Source: Nostoc sp. ATCC 43529
Lineage (GTDB): Bacteria > Cyanobacteriota > Cyanobacteriia > Cyanobacteriales > Nostocaceae
DNA: 64,000 nucleotides
Assembly (NCBI GenBank): GCA_003326205.1
Contig: LWTK01000094.1
Span: 248,001-312,000, forward strand
Reading direction: 5' to 3'
A program made the translations under genes and the position numbers. Shown here in pieces: positions 28,185 through 36,063 of this stretch (the stretch's first letter is position 1; every line of letters begins with the position of its first letter). Under the pieces are notes generated by a model. That model searched no databases and was not told the origin of the DNA. It saw nothing but the letters and a program-made list of their open reading frames with translations.

Positions 28185-28428
28185 AGAGACGCCGATTTAT
28201 GAGCCAGCGCGTTGCGGAGCGAGTGTGGTCTTGGGGGTTTCCCCCATGAACAACTCGCGTTGGGGTTCCCCCCGTTGTAGCGACTGGCGTCGCGTCTGGT
28301 AAACCCACAATTTTGTACAATTGGCCTTTAACCCAAGCGTATTGATTTATAAAATACGCATTATGTAGATTAGACGCTAAAATCCTTAATTTATCGTTGT
28401 AGAGACGTTGCAATGCAACGTCTCTACA
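28185..28428. repeat. Interspersed palindromic repeats downstream of the PRK-like gene
   Basis: Contains a GAGCCAGCGC...GCGACTGGCGTC element (28200-28295), the AAGCGTATTG motif (28334-28343) and a perfect palindrome at 28398-28428 whose 15-bp arms are TGTAGAGACGTTGCA and its complement around a single A. The same palindrome core recurs at 37976-38008. No gene. Confidence 0.75.
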
Positions 28429-28599
28429 GGACGGATAATTCTTGATATTTCGTTGATTTGGATAACTCAAACTTCAGATGAATAAAGCTTCAACAGTGTA
28501 GACGCTCTTAGCGGCTTGTCGCAGACATCGCTCCAATCCAAATCAACAAAGTAGGGAAGGTAGAAGAGTAAAATCCTGCATATACCGACGAATTTTTCT

Positions 28600-28809
28600 G
28601 TTTCGCCTTCCCTGTAGCAGTTTCCGCCTTCCCTGTAAGAGCTTCCGCCTTCCTTGTAAGAGCTTCCGCCTTGACATTTCCGTGTTTCGCGCAGCCTGTA
28701 AGAGCTTTTGCCTTCCCTGTAAGAGCTTCCGCCTTGACATTTCCGTGTTTCGCCCAACCTATAGCAGCTTCCGCCTTGACATTTCCGTATTCCGCGCAGC
28801 CTGTAGCAT
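28600..28809. repeat. Tandem array of ten 21-bp units
   Basis: Ten consecutive 21-bp units with no gaps. Three variants recur: CTTCCGCCTTCCCTGTAAGAG-like, CTTCCGCCTTGACATTTCCG(T), and GTTTCGCGCAGCCTGTAAGAG-like. The second and third variants occur as ordered pairs three times, so 42-bp higher-order units exist. Because 21 is a multiple of 3, several frames stay open and mimic short repetitive ORFs. It lies just past the stop of the leftward hypothetical gene. Confidence 0.9.
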
Positions 28810-28826
28810 TAAACTTGAAATATTGC

Positions 28827-29411
28827 TCATGATTGTGGCTTAACAGAGGCTTGCAGCAGTTCAATGTCTCTAATCTCAAGAATGCCACTACTGTCAAATT
28901 GCACGCTAATTTGAACTTTTGCAGCATCCGCTTCTTTTTTAAAATGGGCGCGCACTTCGTAAGGCTGAAAATCTTGAGTTGGTAAAATTCCTGTAGACCA
29001 TGAAGTTGTTGTCATTGCACCCCATTGTCCTGGCTTACGTAAACCTAAGCTTATTTTGATTGGTTTTTCTGTGTTTAGAGCTTTCGCATTAAATTGACAA
29101 GCAAAAACACACTCTTGGACATCGGGTTCTGCAACTTCAAACAAGATGACATTTCGCAAAGGATCGACACTGCTTATCAACTGCTGAGTATTATCGTCAT
29201 AAGCTTCAATTTCCCAGGTTTCTCCTACAGTTCTAATGCCTCCCCTAGTAATTGTAGAATCAGCAGTCGTGAATCGATGAATCAGCACAAATGGCCCTGC
29301 GGCTTCCGGAACACCGAAGCGTTTTTCCAGTTCTTTTCCGACTTCTTGAATTTTAGACCCAATAAAACTTTGGAGATTGTTGAATAGCTCGTCAAACATA
29401 GCGATCGCCAA
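28827..29411 (-). CDS. Hypothetical protein, 194 residues
   Basis: Not recognised by family. An N-terminal amphipathic helix (MFDELFNNLQSFIGSKIQEVGKELEKRF, about 5-30; the start may be M5) is followed by a beta-rich region with FVLIHRFTTADSTITRGGIR and GETWEIEAYDDNT, and a C-terminal ISVQFDSSGILEIRDIEL. No signal peptide, no membrane helix. The codon pattern and ATG with a GATCGC-rich leader look like a genuine gene. It is divergent from radC, and the 21-bp repeat array begins 17 bp past its stop. Confidence 0.7.
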   Translation of the reverse strand: MAIAMFDELFNNLQSFIGSKIQEVGKELEKRFGVPEAAGPFVLIHRFTTADSTITRGGIRTVGETWEIEAYDDNTQQLISSVDPLRNVILFEVAEPDVQECVFACQFNAKALNTEKPIKISLGLRKPGQWGAMTTTSWSTGILPTQDFQPYEVRAHFKKEADAAKVQISVQFDSSGILEIRDIELLQASVKPQS

Positions 29412-29570
29412 AAAATCATAATATTTTTAGTATTCCCTGAGGAAGTTGCAAATCAGGTGACCCTAAAAATCCTCAAAATTAAAGATTTTCTCAAATAAAG
29501 ATAATTTTGAAAGCAAACAAGGGATAACTAAAGATACTTCCATCTTTGGTGACTATTTTCTGAGTTTTCT

Positions 29571-30302
29571 ATGACATATTGCCTGAGAATTGCTGACCTA
29601 CCTTTAGATGAGCGTCCGCGCGAACGGCTAATGACGCATGGTGCCAAAATTTTAGGCACAGCCGAGTTAATCGCAATTCTACTAGGTACTGGTCAAGGGC
29701 CAGGGAAACTCTCAGCAGTGGGTTTGGGACAATATATTTTGAGTGAATTGGGCAAACATCAGCGCGATCCTTTAGCAGCATTGCGAGAAGTTTCACCCGC
29801 AGAATTGATGCAAATTCCCGGTGTTGGCCCCGCCAAAGCGACAAGTATCTTAGCAGCAATTGAATTAGGCAAACGCGCTTTTCAATCTCGACCTTCTGAA
29901 GGGACACTAATTGATAGTCCGCTTGCTGCTGCTGCTACCCTCAGTCAAGATTTGATGTGGCAGATGCAAGAACGTTTTGCAGTTTTACTGTTAGATGTTA
30001 AGAATCGTTTGCTGGGTACGCAAGTAATTACTATTGGTACCGCAACCGAAACCCTAGCCTCTCCCCGTGAAATTTTTCGGGAAGTTATTCGTCAAGGCGC
30101 AACGCGGGTAATAGTTGCCCACAACCATCCTTCAGGTAACCTCGAACCCAGCCAAGAAGATATAGAATTGACGCGCCAGTTGTTAGCAGGGGCAGAGTTT
30201 TTAGGCGTTCCCCTACTAGATCATCTCATTTTGGGTAATGGCGATCATCAAAGTTTACGGGAAGTGACAACCTTGTGGGATGAGCATCCGCAGGGGGACT
30301 AG
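29571..30302 (+). CDS. radC: RadC family JAB/MPN metalloprotein
   Basis: A 243-residue protein. The N-terminal helix-hairpin-helix part (LMQIPGVGPAKATSILAAIELGKR, about 82-105) is followed by the MPN/JAB domain with the JAMM motif HNHPSGNLEPSQED (about 181-194) and upstream Glu in ETLASPREIFREV. Named DNA-repair protein RadC, though the repair role is disputed; the metal-site residues are all present. ATG start. Confidence 0.93.
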   Translation: MTYCLRIADLPLDERPRERLMTHGAKILGTAELIAILLGTGQGPGKLSAVGLGQYILSELGKHQRDPLAALREVSPAELMQIPGVGPAKATSILAAIELGKRAFQSRPSEGTLIDSPLAAAATLSQDLMWQMQERFAVLLLDVKNRLLGTQVITIGTATETLASPREIFREVIRQGATRVIVAHNHPSGNLEPSQEDIELTRQLLAGAEFLGVPLLDHLILGNGDHQSLREVTTLWDEHPQGD

Positions 30303-30386
30303 GGGGATGGGGTGATGGGGTGATGGGGGGACAAGGGGGGCAATAAGAATAATTCTTAACTCCTCACTCCTCACTCCTCACTCCGC
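30290..30386. repeat. STRR array (GGGGTGAT and CTCACTC units)
   Basis: GGGGTGATGGGGTGATGGGG-type units overlap the radC stop, followed by ACTCCTCACTCCTCACTCC. Opposite purine/pyrimidine sense gives fold-back potential. Confidence 0.75.
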
Positions 30387-31012
30387 ATTTTTTTTAAGAT
30401 TTAAATTGCCCAAAAAATAACATTTTTTTGAGTTCACAAACATTTACAAAATATCTCTTAACTTTAGATGTTAAGTTACTAAAATTCGGTTGATAAAATA
30501 AAAATTATATTGCATCATTCAATTAACCACATTAGTGGGGATCATCTGTGTTGATGATGTGAATCGGGAGCAGGATTGACCGAAGATTAAAATTACTGCC
30601 CTACTTGCTGCAAGTTTTTATTGCTGCTTGTAATTTTGCACTGAATTTATTATCACGACCATTTATTTTAGAGGCCATTTGTAAAGTAAATATTAAATTC
30701 CAATTATGGAAAGCAGGATAGATACTGGCTTCTGCTGTTCATCACTGCCGTTGTCTCAGGCGCAATTTCAGGTGTAATTGCTCAATTAATTTACAAATTT
30801 TTACGCCGCGACACACCATTAATGGTTGTGCATTACATTATTTGAATGCACATAAAAACTTAAGATTTTCTTTATAAATTAACTCTTAAAAGTATGGGGC
30901 AATTTCAGTAATTTTGTTATTTTGTTGTAGGCATCAAGGAAGTTTTTAACATCAAATAGCCTTGATATCTAGGGTTGACGAGATTTGAAATAATTTGCCA
31001 GGAGATGAAATC
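30387..31012. other. Leader region before the fatty-acid oxygenase cluster
   Basis: About 625 bp with no firm gene. A frame at 30720-30845 reads a hydrophobic segment (ITAVVSGAISGVIAQLIYKF) but has no start codon after an upstream stop, so it may be a remnant. The promoter of the downstream cluster should be here; the region 30900-31000 is AT-rich. Confidence 0.45.
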
Positions 31013-32776
31013 ATGTCTGGAATTCCGTGGCATAAATTGCCAACTCCCTTTGCGCTTTTAAAATTAGTTCAATTCCGTGGAAAGCTGAGAAAAGAGAACC
31101 TCCACGATACATCGCAACTATCGAATAACGACCAGCTACCTAAACCGGCTCCCATTGCAGACCCTCGCCAATTGAAGGTTCGCAGTGCAGATGGCAGCTA
31201 CAATGACCTTGAGCATCCAGAAATGGGTATGGCTGGAACTCGGTTTGGGCGCAATGTGCCGCTGCAAGATGCCAAATTTGATGAAAAAAACCTACTGACT
31301 CCAAATCCGCGCACTGTCAGCCGAGTGTTATTAGCACGAGGTGAATTCCAACCTGCGAAAATCTTGAATTTACTCGCTGCTTCATGGATTCAATTTCAAA
31401 CCCATGATTGGTTCAGTCATGGCGGGAACCAGCGCGATAAAAAATTTGAAATTCCTGTAGAAAAGGATGACCCTTGGTCAACAGAACACGGGTCGCTGAC
31501 AATCAACAAAACCTTAGAAGACAAAAGCCGTACCGGAGATACTAAAAACCCTCCCAGTTTTATTAATGAAGTTACTCACTGGTGGGATGCTTCACAAATT
31601 TATGGCAGTAATCAAGAAACCATTGACGCACTGCGCTCTCATGTTGACGGAAAAATGCTGATTGGTGAAGACGGCTTATTACCATTTCACCCAGAGAATG
31701 GCATTGACAAGGTAGGCTTTGCGGGTGCTTGGTGGGTGGGCTTAAGCATGTTGCACACCTTATTTGTGAAAGAACATAATACGGTCTGCGACCATTTAAA
31801 GAAAATATATCCTGAGTGGACAGATGATGAACTCTTCGACCATGCCCGCCTGATTGTCGCAGCTTTGACAGCTAAAATTCATACTGTTGAATGGACTCCT
31901 GCCATCTTGCCACATCCTGCCACCGACATAGCCTTGAATTCCAACTGGTGGGGATTACTCGGAGAGGATTTTAAAAAGCGTTGGGGTCGCGTTGGTGAGA
32001 GTGAATTGTTGAGTGGAATTGTTGGTTCGCCAACTGACCATCATACTGCTCCCTATTACCTCACCCAAGAATTCGTATCTGTATATCGGATGCATCCTCT
32101 AATTCCAGATGACTTGGAGTTCCACGCAGTTAATAATGGCAAATTGTTACACAAAAAACAATTTCCTGAAATAGCTGGTAAAAACACTCGTGGGACTTTA
32201 AAAGAAATTTCCATGCAAGATTTGTTTTACTCTTTTGGAACTTCTTACCCTGGTGCAGTGAGATTGCATAATTATCCCCGCTTTTTGCGGCAGTTGTCAG
32301 GAGAACTGTTAGGAGATGATACGCCAGCATTTGATTTAGCTGCTGTTGATATTTTGCGGGATAGGGAAAGAGGCGTTCCTCGTTATAACCGTTTTCGTGA
32401 ATTATTGGGTCGGGGTAAAGTTAAATCTTTTGAAGAGATTACAAGTAATAAACAATGGGTTAAAGAACTACGCGAAGTCTATAACAACGACATTGACAGC
32501 GTAGATTTGATGGTAGGTTTATTTGCAGAAGATCTTCCAGAAGGTTTTGGTTTTAGCGATACGGCTTTTCGCGTGTTTATTCTCATGGCATCTCGAAGAC
32601 TGAAAAGCGATCGCTTTTTTACCAAAGACTACACAGCCGAAGTTTACACTCAATTTGGATTGGATTGGATTGACAACAACACCTTCCTAACAATCCTCCG
32701 CCGCCATCATCCCGAACTAGCACCTGCTTTCTTCGGCATCAGCAACGGCTTTAAACCTTGGAGAAAGGTCGGTTAA
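31013..32776 (+). CDS. COX/DOX-type heme peroxidase, probable fatty-acid dioxygenase
   Basis: A 587-residue animal-type heme peroxidase. ATG 31013 follows CAGGAGA at a good distance. Distal heme His131 in QFQTHDWFSHG; LFVKEHNTVCDHL motif (about 250-262) shared with prostaglandin synthases and linoleate diol synthases; proximal His361 in VYRMHPLIPDD. Y358 lies three residues before it, the same Tyr-x-x-His spacing as the catalytic Tyr385/His388 of cyclooxygenase. This favours a fatty-acid dioxygenase over a plain peroxidase. No signal peptide. First of four same-strand genes with a catalase-fold protein, a GMC oxidoreductase and a lipase; product expected to be a fatty-acid hydroperoxide. Substrate and position of attack are not predictable here. 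Confidence 0.88.
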   Translation: MSGIPWHKLPTPFALLKLVQFRGKLRKENLHDTSQLSNNDQLPKPAPIADPRQLKVRSADGSYNDLEHPEMGMAGTRFGRNVPLQDAKFDEKNLLTPNPRTVSRVLLARGEFQPAKILNLLAASWIQFQTHDWFSHGGNQRDKKFEIPVEKDDPWSTEHGSLTINKTLEDKSRTGDTKNPPSFINEVTHWWDASQIYGSNQETIDALRSHVDGKMLIGEDGLLPFHPENGIDKVGFAGAWWVGLSMLHTLFVKEHNTVCDHLKKIYPEWTDDELFDHARLIVAALTAKIHTVEWTPAILPHPATDIALNSNWWGLLGEDFKKRWGRVGESELLSGIVGSPTDHHTAPYYLTQEFVSVYRMHPLIPDDLEFHAVNNGKLLHKKQFPEIAGKNTRGTLKEISMQDLFYSFGTSYPGAVRLHNYPRFLRQLSGELLGDDTPAFDLAAVDILRDRERGVPRYNRFRELLGRGKVKSFEEITSNKQWVKELREVYNNDIDSVDLMVGLFAEDLPEGFGFSDTAFRVFILMASRRLKSDRFFTKDYTAEVYTQFGLDWIDNNTFLTILRRHHPELAPAFFGISNGFKPWRKVG

Positions 32777-32880
32777 ATCGGGCATTGGGTATGGGGCATG
32801 GGTTATTAATTATCGCTCACTCCCCATCTCCCCATCTCCCCATTCCCAATCACCAGTCCCCAGTCCCCAATCACAGAAAC
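32777..32880. repeat. STRR array between dioxygenase and catalase-like genes
   Basis: CATTGGG/CATGGGG-type units, then CCCCATCTCCCCATCTCCCC and CCAGTCCCCAGTCCCC. An ORF extension of the next gene back to 32758 runs through it and is not real. Confidence 0.75.
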
Positions 32881-33795
32881 ATGATGCAACACTTAGAAGA
32901 AATTCAGAAATTTTGGCCTAATGCTCAAGATTTGGGTTCTTTGCCTGATGATTATCAGTCCTGGAAAGCTGCTCAAAAACAAGATTTTTTATGGAATTCT
33001 AGAATTCTCAAGTCGAAATATGACGAACTTCCTCCCTTGAGAAAAATTGATATTGTTGGTTTATTTTTTACTGCTCTCAAAACTAAGATGGATCGTCAAT
33101 TAGACGAAGCTCCTAGTAATTGGAAGAAGGCGATTCACGCCCACGGAAGTGTGGTGAAAATCAAGTTTGTTCCGACAAATAATACTCCATTTTCGGGTTT
33201 ATTTAAGGGAGCAGACTATGGAGTTTTGCGATTATCTCTAACTGGAGAACCGAGCGATCGCGGTTTTGCTCCAGGTTTAGCACTCAAGTTATTTGTAGAT
33301 GGAAATCCTTCTGGGAATTTCTCGGCTTTGGTATCTTTAGTTGGGCAAGACAAAAATTATAATTTCTTCGCTAATGAATTATCAAATATCGTTCCGGTAG
33401 CTAAAAGTCTTGGCCCGATTGTTACCAACTTAATATTTACGAGAGTTACCAGATATCCCACCAAACTGTATTTAGAAGATTTGGGAGAAATTGACCAACA
33501 CGGTCAAAAAGAAAGTACAGCTTATTATCCCGCACAAGTATTTCTTGTTCCTAACCCAAATATCAAGTTTGCTGAAAGTCCACCACATGACTTTAGGAAT
33601 GATTTGGCTACAATCCCAACTGGAACATCTTTATATACTGTCTATGGCATTAGTCCAGAAGATGCTACGGAGGAAAATAATAATCGTCAAAAAGCTAAAG
33701 TTATCGGACACATTGAAACCACGTCGGAATTTGTATCATCATTTTATGGCGATAGTCAACTATTTTTTAGACATCAAAGATTCCGCAATCGTTAA
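32881..33795 (+). CDS. Catalase-fold protein, possible hydroperoxide-processing heme enzyme
   Basis: A 304-residue protein from ATG 32881 (MMQHLEEIQKFWPNA), chosen because the ORF before it is repeat sequence. Residues 82-125 follow the catalase distal side: KAIHAHGSV (His86 or His88 at the distal position), a loop, then DYGVLRLSLTGEPSDRGFAPGLALKLF, equivalent to the RFS...RGFA...KFY stretch. The length is that of minimal catalase-related proteins such as allene-oxide-synthase-type enzymes, not full catalases (~480). The canonical proximal RxxxY heme-ligand motif is not evident near the C-terminus, so heme binding is uncertain. Placed directly after a fatty-acid dioxygenase-like gene, it is a good candidate to convert its hydroperoxide product. 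Confidence 0.65.
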   Translation: MMQHLEEIQKFWPNAQDLGSLPDDYQSWKAAQKQDFLWNSRILKSKYDELPPLRKIDIVGLFFTALKTKMDRQLDEAPSNWKKAIHAHGSVVKIKFVPTNNTPFSGLFKGADYGVLRLSLTGEPSDRGFAPGLALKLFVDGNPSGNFSALVSLVGQDKNYNFFANELSNIVPVAKSLGPIVTNLIFTRVTRYPTKLYLEDLGEIDQHGQKESTAYYPAQVFLVPNPNIKFAESPPHDFRNDLATIPTGTSLYTVYGISPEDATEENNNRQKAKVIGHIETTSEFVSSFYGDSQLFFRHQRFRNR

Positions 33796-33810
33796 ATCCA
33801 AACAGCGCTT

Positions 33811-33888
33811 TTGTAGAGACGCGATTCATCGCGTCTTTAGCCAATGGATGATTTTATCGCGCAGAGGCGCAGAGGCGCAGAGATAAGA
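33811..33888. repeat. GTAGAGACG hairpin plus CAGAGGCG tandem repeat
   Basis: TAGAGACGCGATTCATCGCGTCTTTA is an imperfect hairpin; the CGCAGAGGCGCAGAGGCGCAGA run at about 33859-33882 is the same core as in the miniature element at 52775-52865 and at 58741-58831. Confidence 0.65.
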
Positions 33889-33969
33889 GTTGAAAAATTG
33901 AGATTTTCATCAGCCATAGAGTGAATCTAAAATCTAAAAATTTTTGATGTATTTGAATTAACAAAAATT

Positions 33970-35910
33970 ATGAATACACAAGCTGAGTACGACTATATTG
34001 TTGTTGGTTCCGGTGCTGGAGGAGGCCCGGTAGCTGCGAATTTAGCAAAAGCAGGTTACAAGGTTTTGCTATTAGAAGCAGGTGGAGATCCCTTACGCGA
34101 TGAAAAGGATAAAGATAGGGAACGGTATACTTACTCAGTACCAGCTTTTCATGCGCGGGCGACGGAAGATAACGATTTGAGGTGGGATTTTTTTGTTAAG
34201 CACTACTCCAATGAGGAGCAGCAACGACGTGATTCTAAGTTTAGCCCAGAGCATCAGGGTATTCTGTATCCACGAGCCGGGACGTTGGGGGGATGCACTG
34301 CCCATAATGCGATGATTACGGTGTATCCTCACAACAGTGACTGGGACAAAATTGCAGAAATTACAGAAGATGCTTCCTGGAACAGCGATAATATGCGGAA
34401 GTATTTTGAAAGGCTAGAGCGCTGCAATTATCTCGATCGCCCCATTAATCTTAATGATAATCCTACTCGCCACGGCTTTGATGGCTGGCTAACAACCAAT
34501 TTAGCAGATCCTAAGTTAGTTGTGCGCGATCGCCAACTCCTAAAAGTTATCGTTAAATCTGCTATTCAAGCTTTAGGTGAACAGGGTAAAAGTTTACCCC
34601 AAGTTATTAAGGTAATTTTTAAGAGTTTCTTGGTTAATATATTAGCTTTTCTCAAACTCCGGCAAAAAGATCCTCTGGAGTTTTTAGACACACTTTTAGA
34701 CCCGAATGACTGGAGAATTACCAAAGTCAGTGGGGAAGGTGTTTTTTCTGTTCCACTCGCTGTTAAAGATGGAAAACGCACTGGTACGAGGGAATATATT
34801 CGCGAAACCGAACGCCAGTTTCCCGATAAATTGATAGTGAAAACTCATGCTTTAGTAACTAAGGTTTTATTTGATGAAAATAACACTGCGATCGGTGTAG
34901 AGTATCTTGAAGGTAAACACATATATCGTGCTGATCCTCAAGCTGAGAAAACAGAAAATAACTCTCAAAATAGCCAAACAGTATTTGTAAAAAGAGAAGT
35001 CATCTTGTCTGGAGGCGCTTTCAATACTCCCCAAATACTCAAATTATCTGGAATTGGCCCGAAAGAAGAATTAACTAATTTAGGAATAGAAGTCCGCGTG
35101 GATCTTCCGGGAGTTGGTACAAATTTACAGGATCGCTACGAAGTCGGCGTGGTCAGTGAAATGAATCAAAACTTTAGCATCCTGGATAATTGTACATTTA
35201 CCGAACCAGAACCCGGACAGAAAATTAATGATACTTGTTTATTAGAATGGAATCGTTCTAAATCAGGTGTATATGTAACTAATGGAGCAGTGTTAGGCAT
35301 TATCAAAAAATCGCATGGAGATAGACCAGAACCAGATTTGTTTATTTTTGGATTACCAGCTTTTTTCAAAGGTTATTTTGTCAAATATTCTGAAGACATT
35401 GGTAAATATAAAAACCTATTTACCTGGGCTGTACTCAAGGCTCATACTAATAACACAGCCGGTTCAGTAACACTGAGAACAACTGACCCTAGAGATGTTC
35501 CTGAAATTAATTTTAAATATTTTGATGAAGGTAATGATGTCAACGAACAAGACTTATTATCTGTTGTCGAAGGAGTCGAATTTGTCAGACGCTTGACAGA
35601 ACGAAGTCAATTGTTTACAAAAGCCGAAATGTTACCAGGAAACAGTATAGATGAACAACATGAAGTCAAGCAATTTATCAAAGATGAAGCTTGGGGACAC
35701 CACGCTTGTGGTACTTGTAAAATTGGGCGTAAAGATGACAGAATGGCAGTTTTAGATAGCGACTTTCGAGTTTATGGAACACAGAATTTGCGCGTGGTAG
35801 ATGCATCTGTGTTTCCTTTTATTCCTGGATTCTTTATTGTGACGCCAATCTACATGATTAGTGAAAAAGCAAGCGATGTTATTTTGCAACACGCTGCTAA
35901 TAGGCAATAG
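33970..35910 (+). CDS. GMC-family FAD-dependent oxidoreductase
   Basis: A 646-residue flavoprotein. N-terminal FAD-binding YIVVGSGAGGGPVAANLAKA (about 10-29) and LLLEAGGDP; GMC signature 1 near RAGTLGGCTAHNAMI; signature 2 GAFNTPQILKLSGIG; C-terminal catalytic region GHHACGTCKIG (His-His) and VVDASVFPFIPGFFIVTPIY. Expected to oxidise an alcohol to carbonyl on an organic, perhaps lipid, substrate, with O2 or another acceptor. No signal peptide. Third gene in the same-strand run with the dioxygenase and lipase; I infer action on a hydroxylated or epoxidised fatty acid. Confidence 0.92.
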   Translation: MNTQAEYDYIVVGSGAGGGPVAANLAKAGYKVLLLEAGGDPLRDEKDKDRERYTYSVPAFHARATEDNDLRWDFFVKHYSNEEQQRRDSKFSPEHQGILYPRAGTLGGCTAHNAMITVYPHNSDWDKIAEITEDASWNSDNMRKYFERLERCNYLDRPINLNDNPTRHGFDGWLTTNLADPKLVVRDRQLLKVIVKSAIQALGEQGKSLPQVIKVIFKSFLVNILAFLKLRQKDPLEFLDTLLDPNDWRITKVSGEGVFSVPLAVKDGKRTGTREYIRETERQFPDKLIVKTHALVTKVLFDENNTAIGVEYLEGKHIYRADPQAEKTENNSQNSQTVFVKREVILSGGAFNTPQILKLSGIGPKEELTNLGIEVRVDLPGVGTNLQDRYEVGVVSEMNQNFSILDNCTFTEPEPGQKINDTCLLEWNRSKSGVYVTNGAVLGIIKKSHGDRPEPDLFIFGLPAFFKGYFVKYSEDIGKYKNLFTWAVLKAHTNNTAGSVTLRTTDPRDVPEINFKYFDEGNDVNEQDLLSVVEGVEFVRRLTERSQLFTKAEMLPGNSIDEQHEVKQFIKDEAWGHHACGTCKIGRKDDRMAVLDSDFRVYGTQNLRVVDASVFPFIPGFFIVTPIYMISEKASDVILQHAANRQ

Positions 35911-36045
35911 GCAATAGGCAATAGGCAATAGATTTTTCTCACCAATGATTTCGTAGATCTATATTCATTCATCAAACTTTATCCTGATTTTTTAGTTATT
36001 CTGACTTATGACTTATGACTTATGAATTATGAATTATGAACTTTA
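35905..36045. repeat. STRRs: GGCAATA heptamers and ATGACTT / ATGAATT heptamers
   Basis: Four GGCAATA units cover the GMC stop region (35905-35931); a second run ATGACTTATGACTTATGA then ATGAATT units lies at 36006-36040, just upstream of the lipase start. Confidence 0.8.
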
Positions 36046-36063
36046 ACAATAAGGAATTTATAT

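Noticed and set aside
28508..28927. Three overlapping minus-strand ORFs with repetitive proteins (KAEALTGKAE-like)
   Set aside because: All are produced by the 21-bp tandem array, whose period is a multiple of 3 and keeps every frame open; they also overlap the end of the 194-residue gene.
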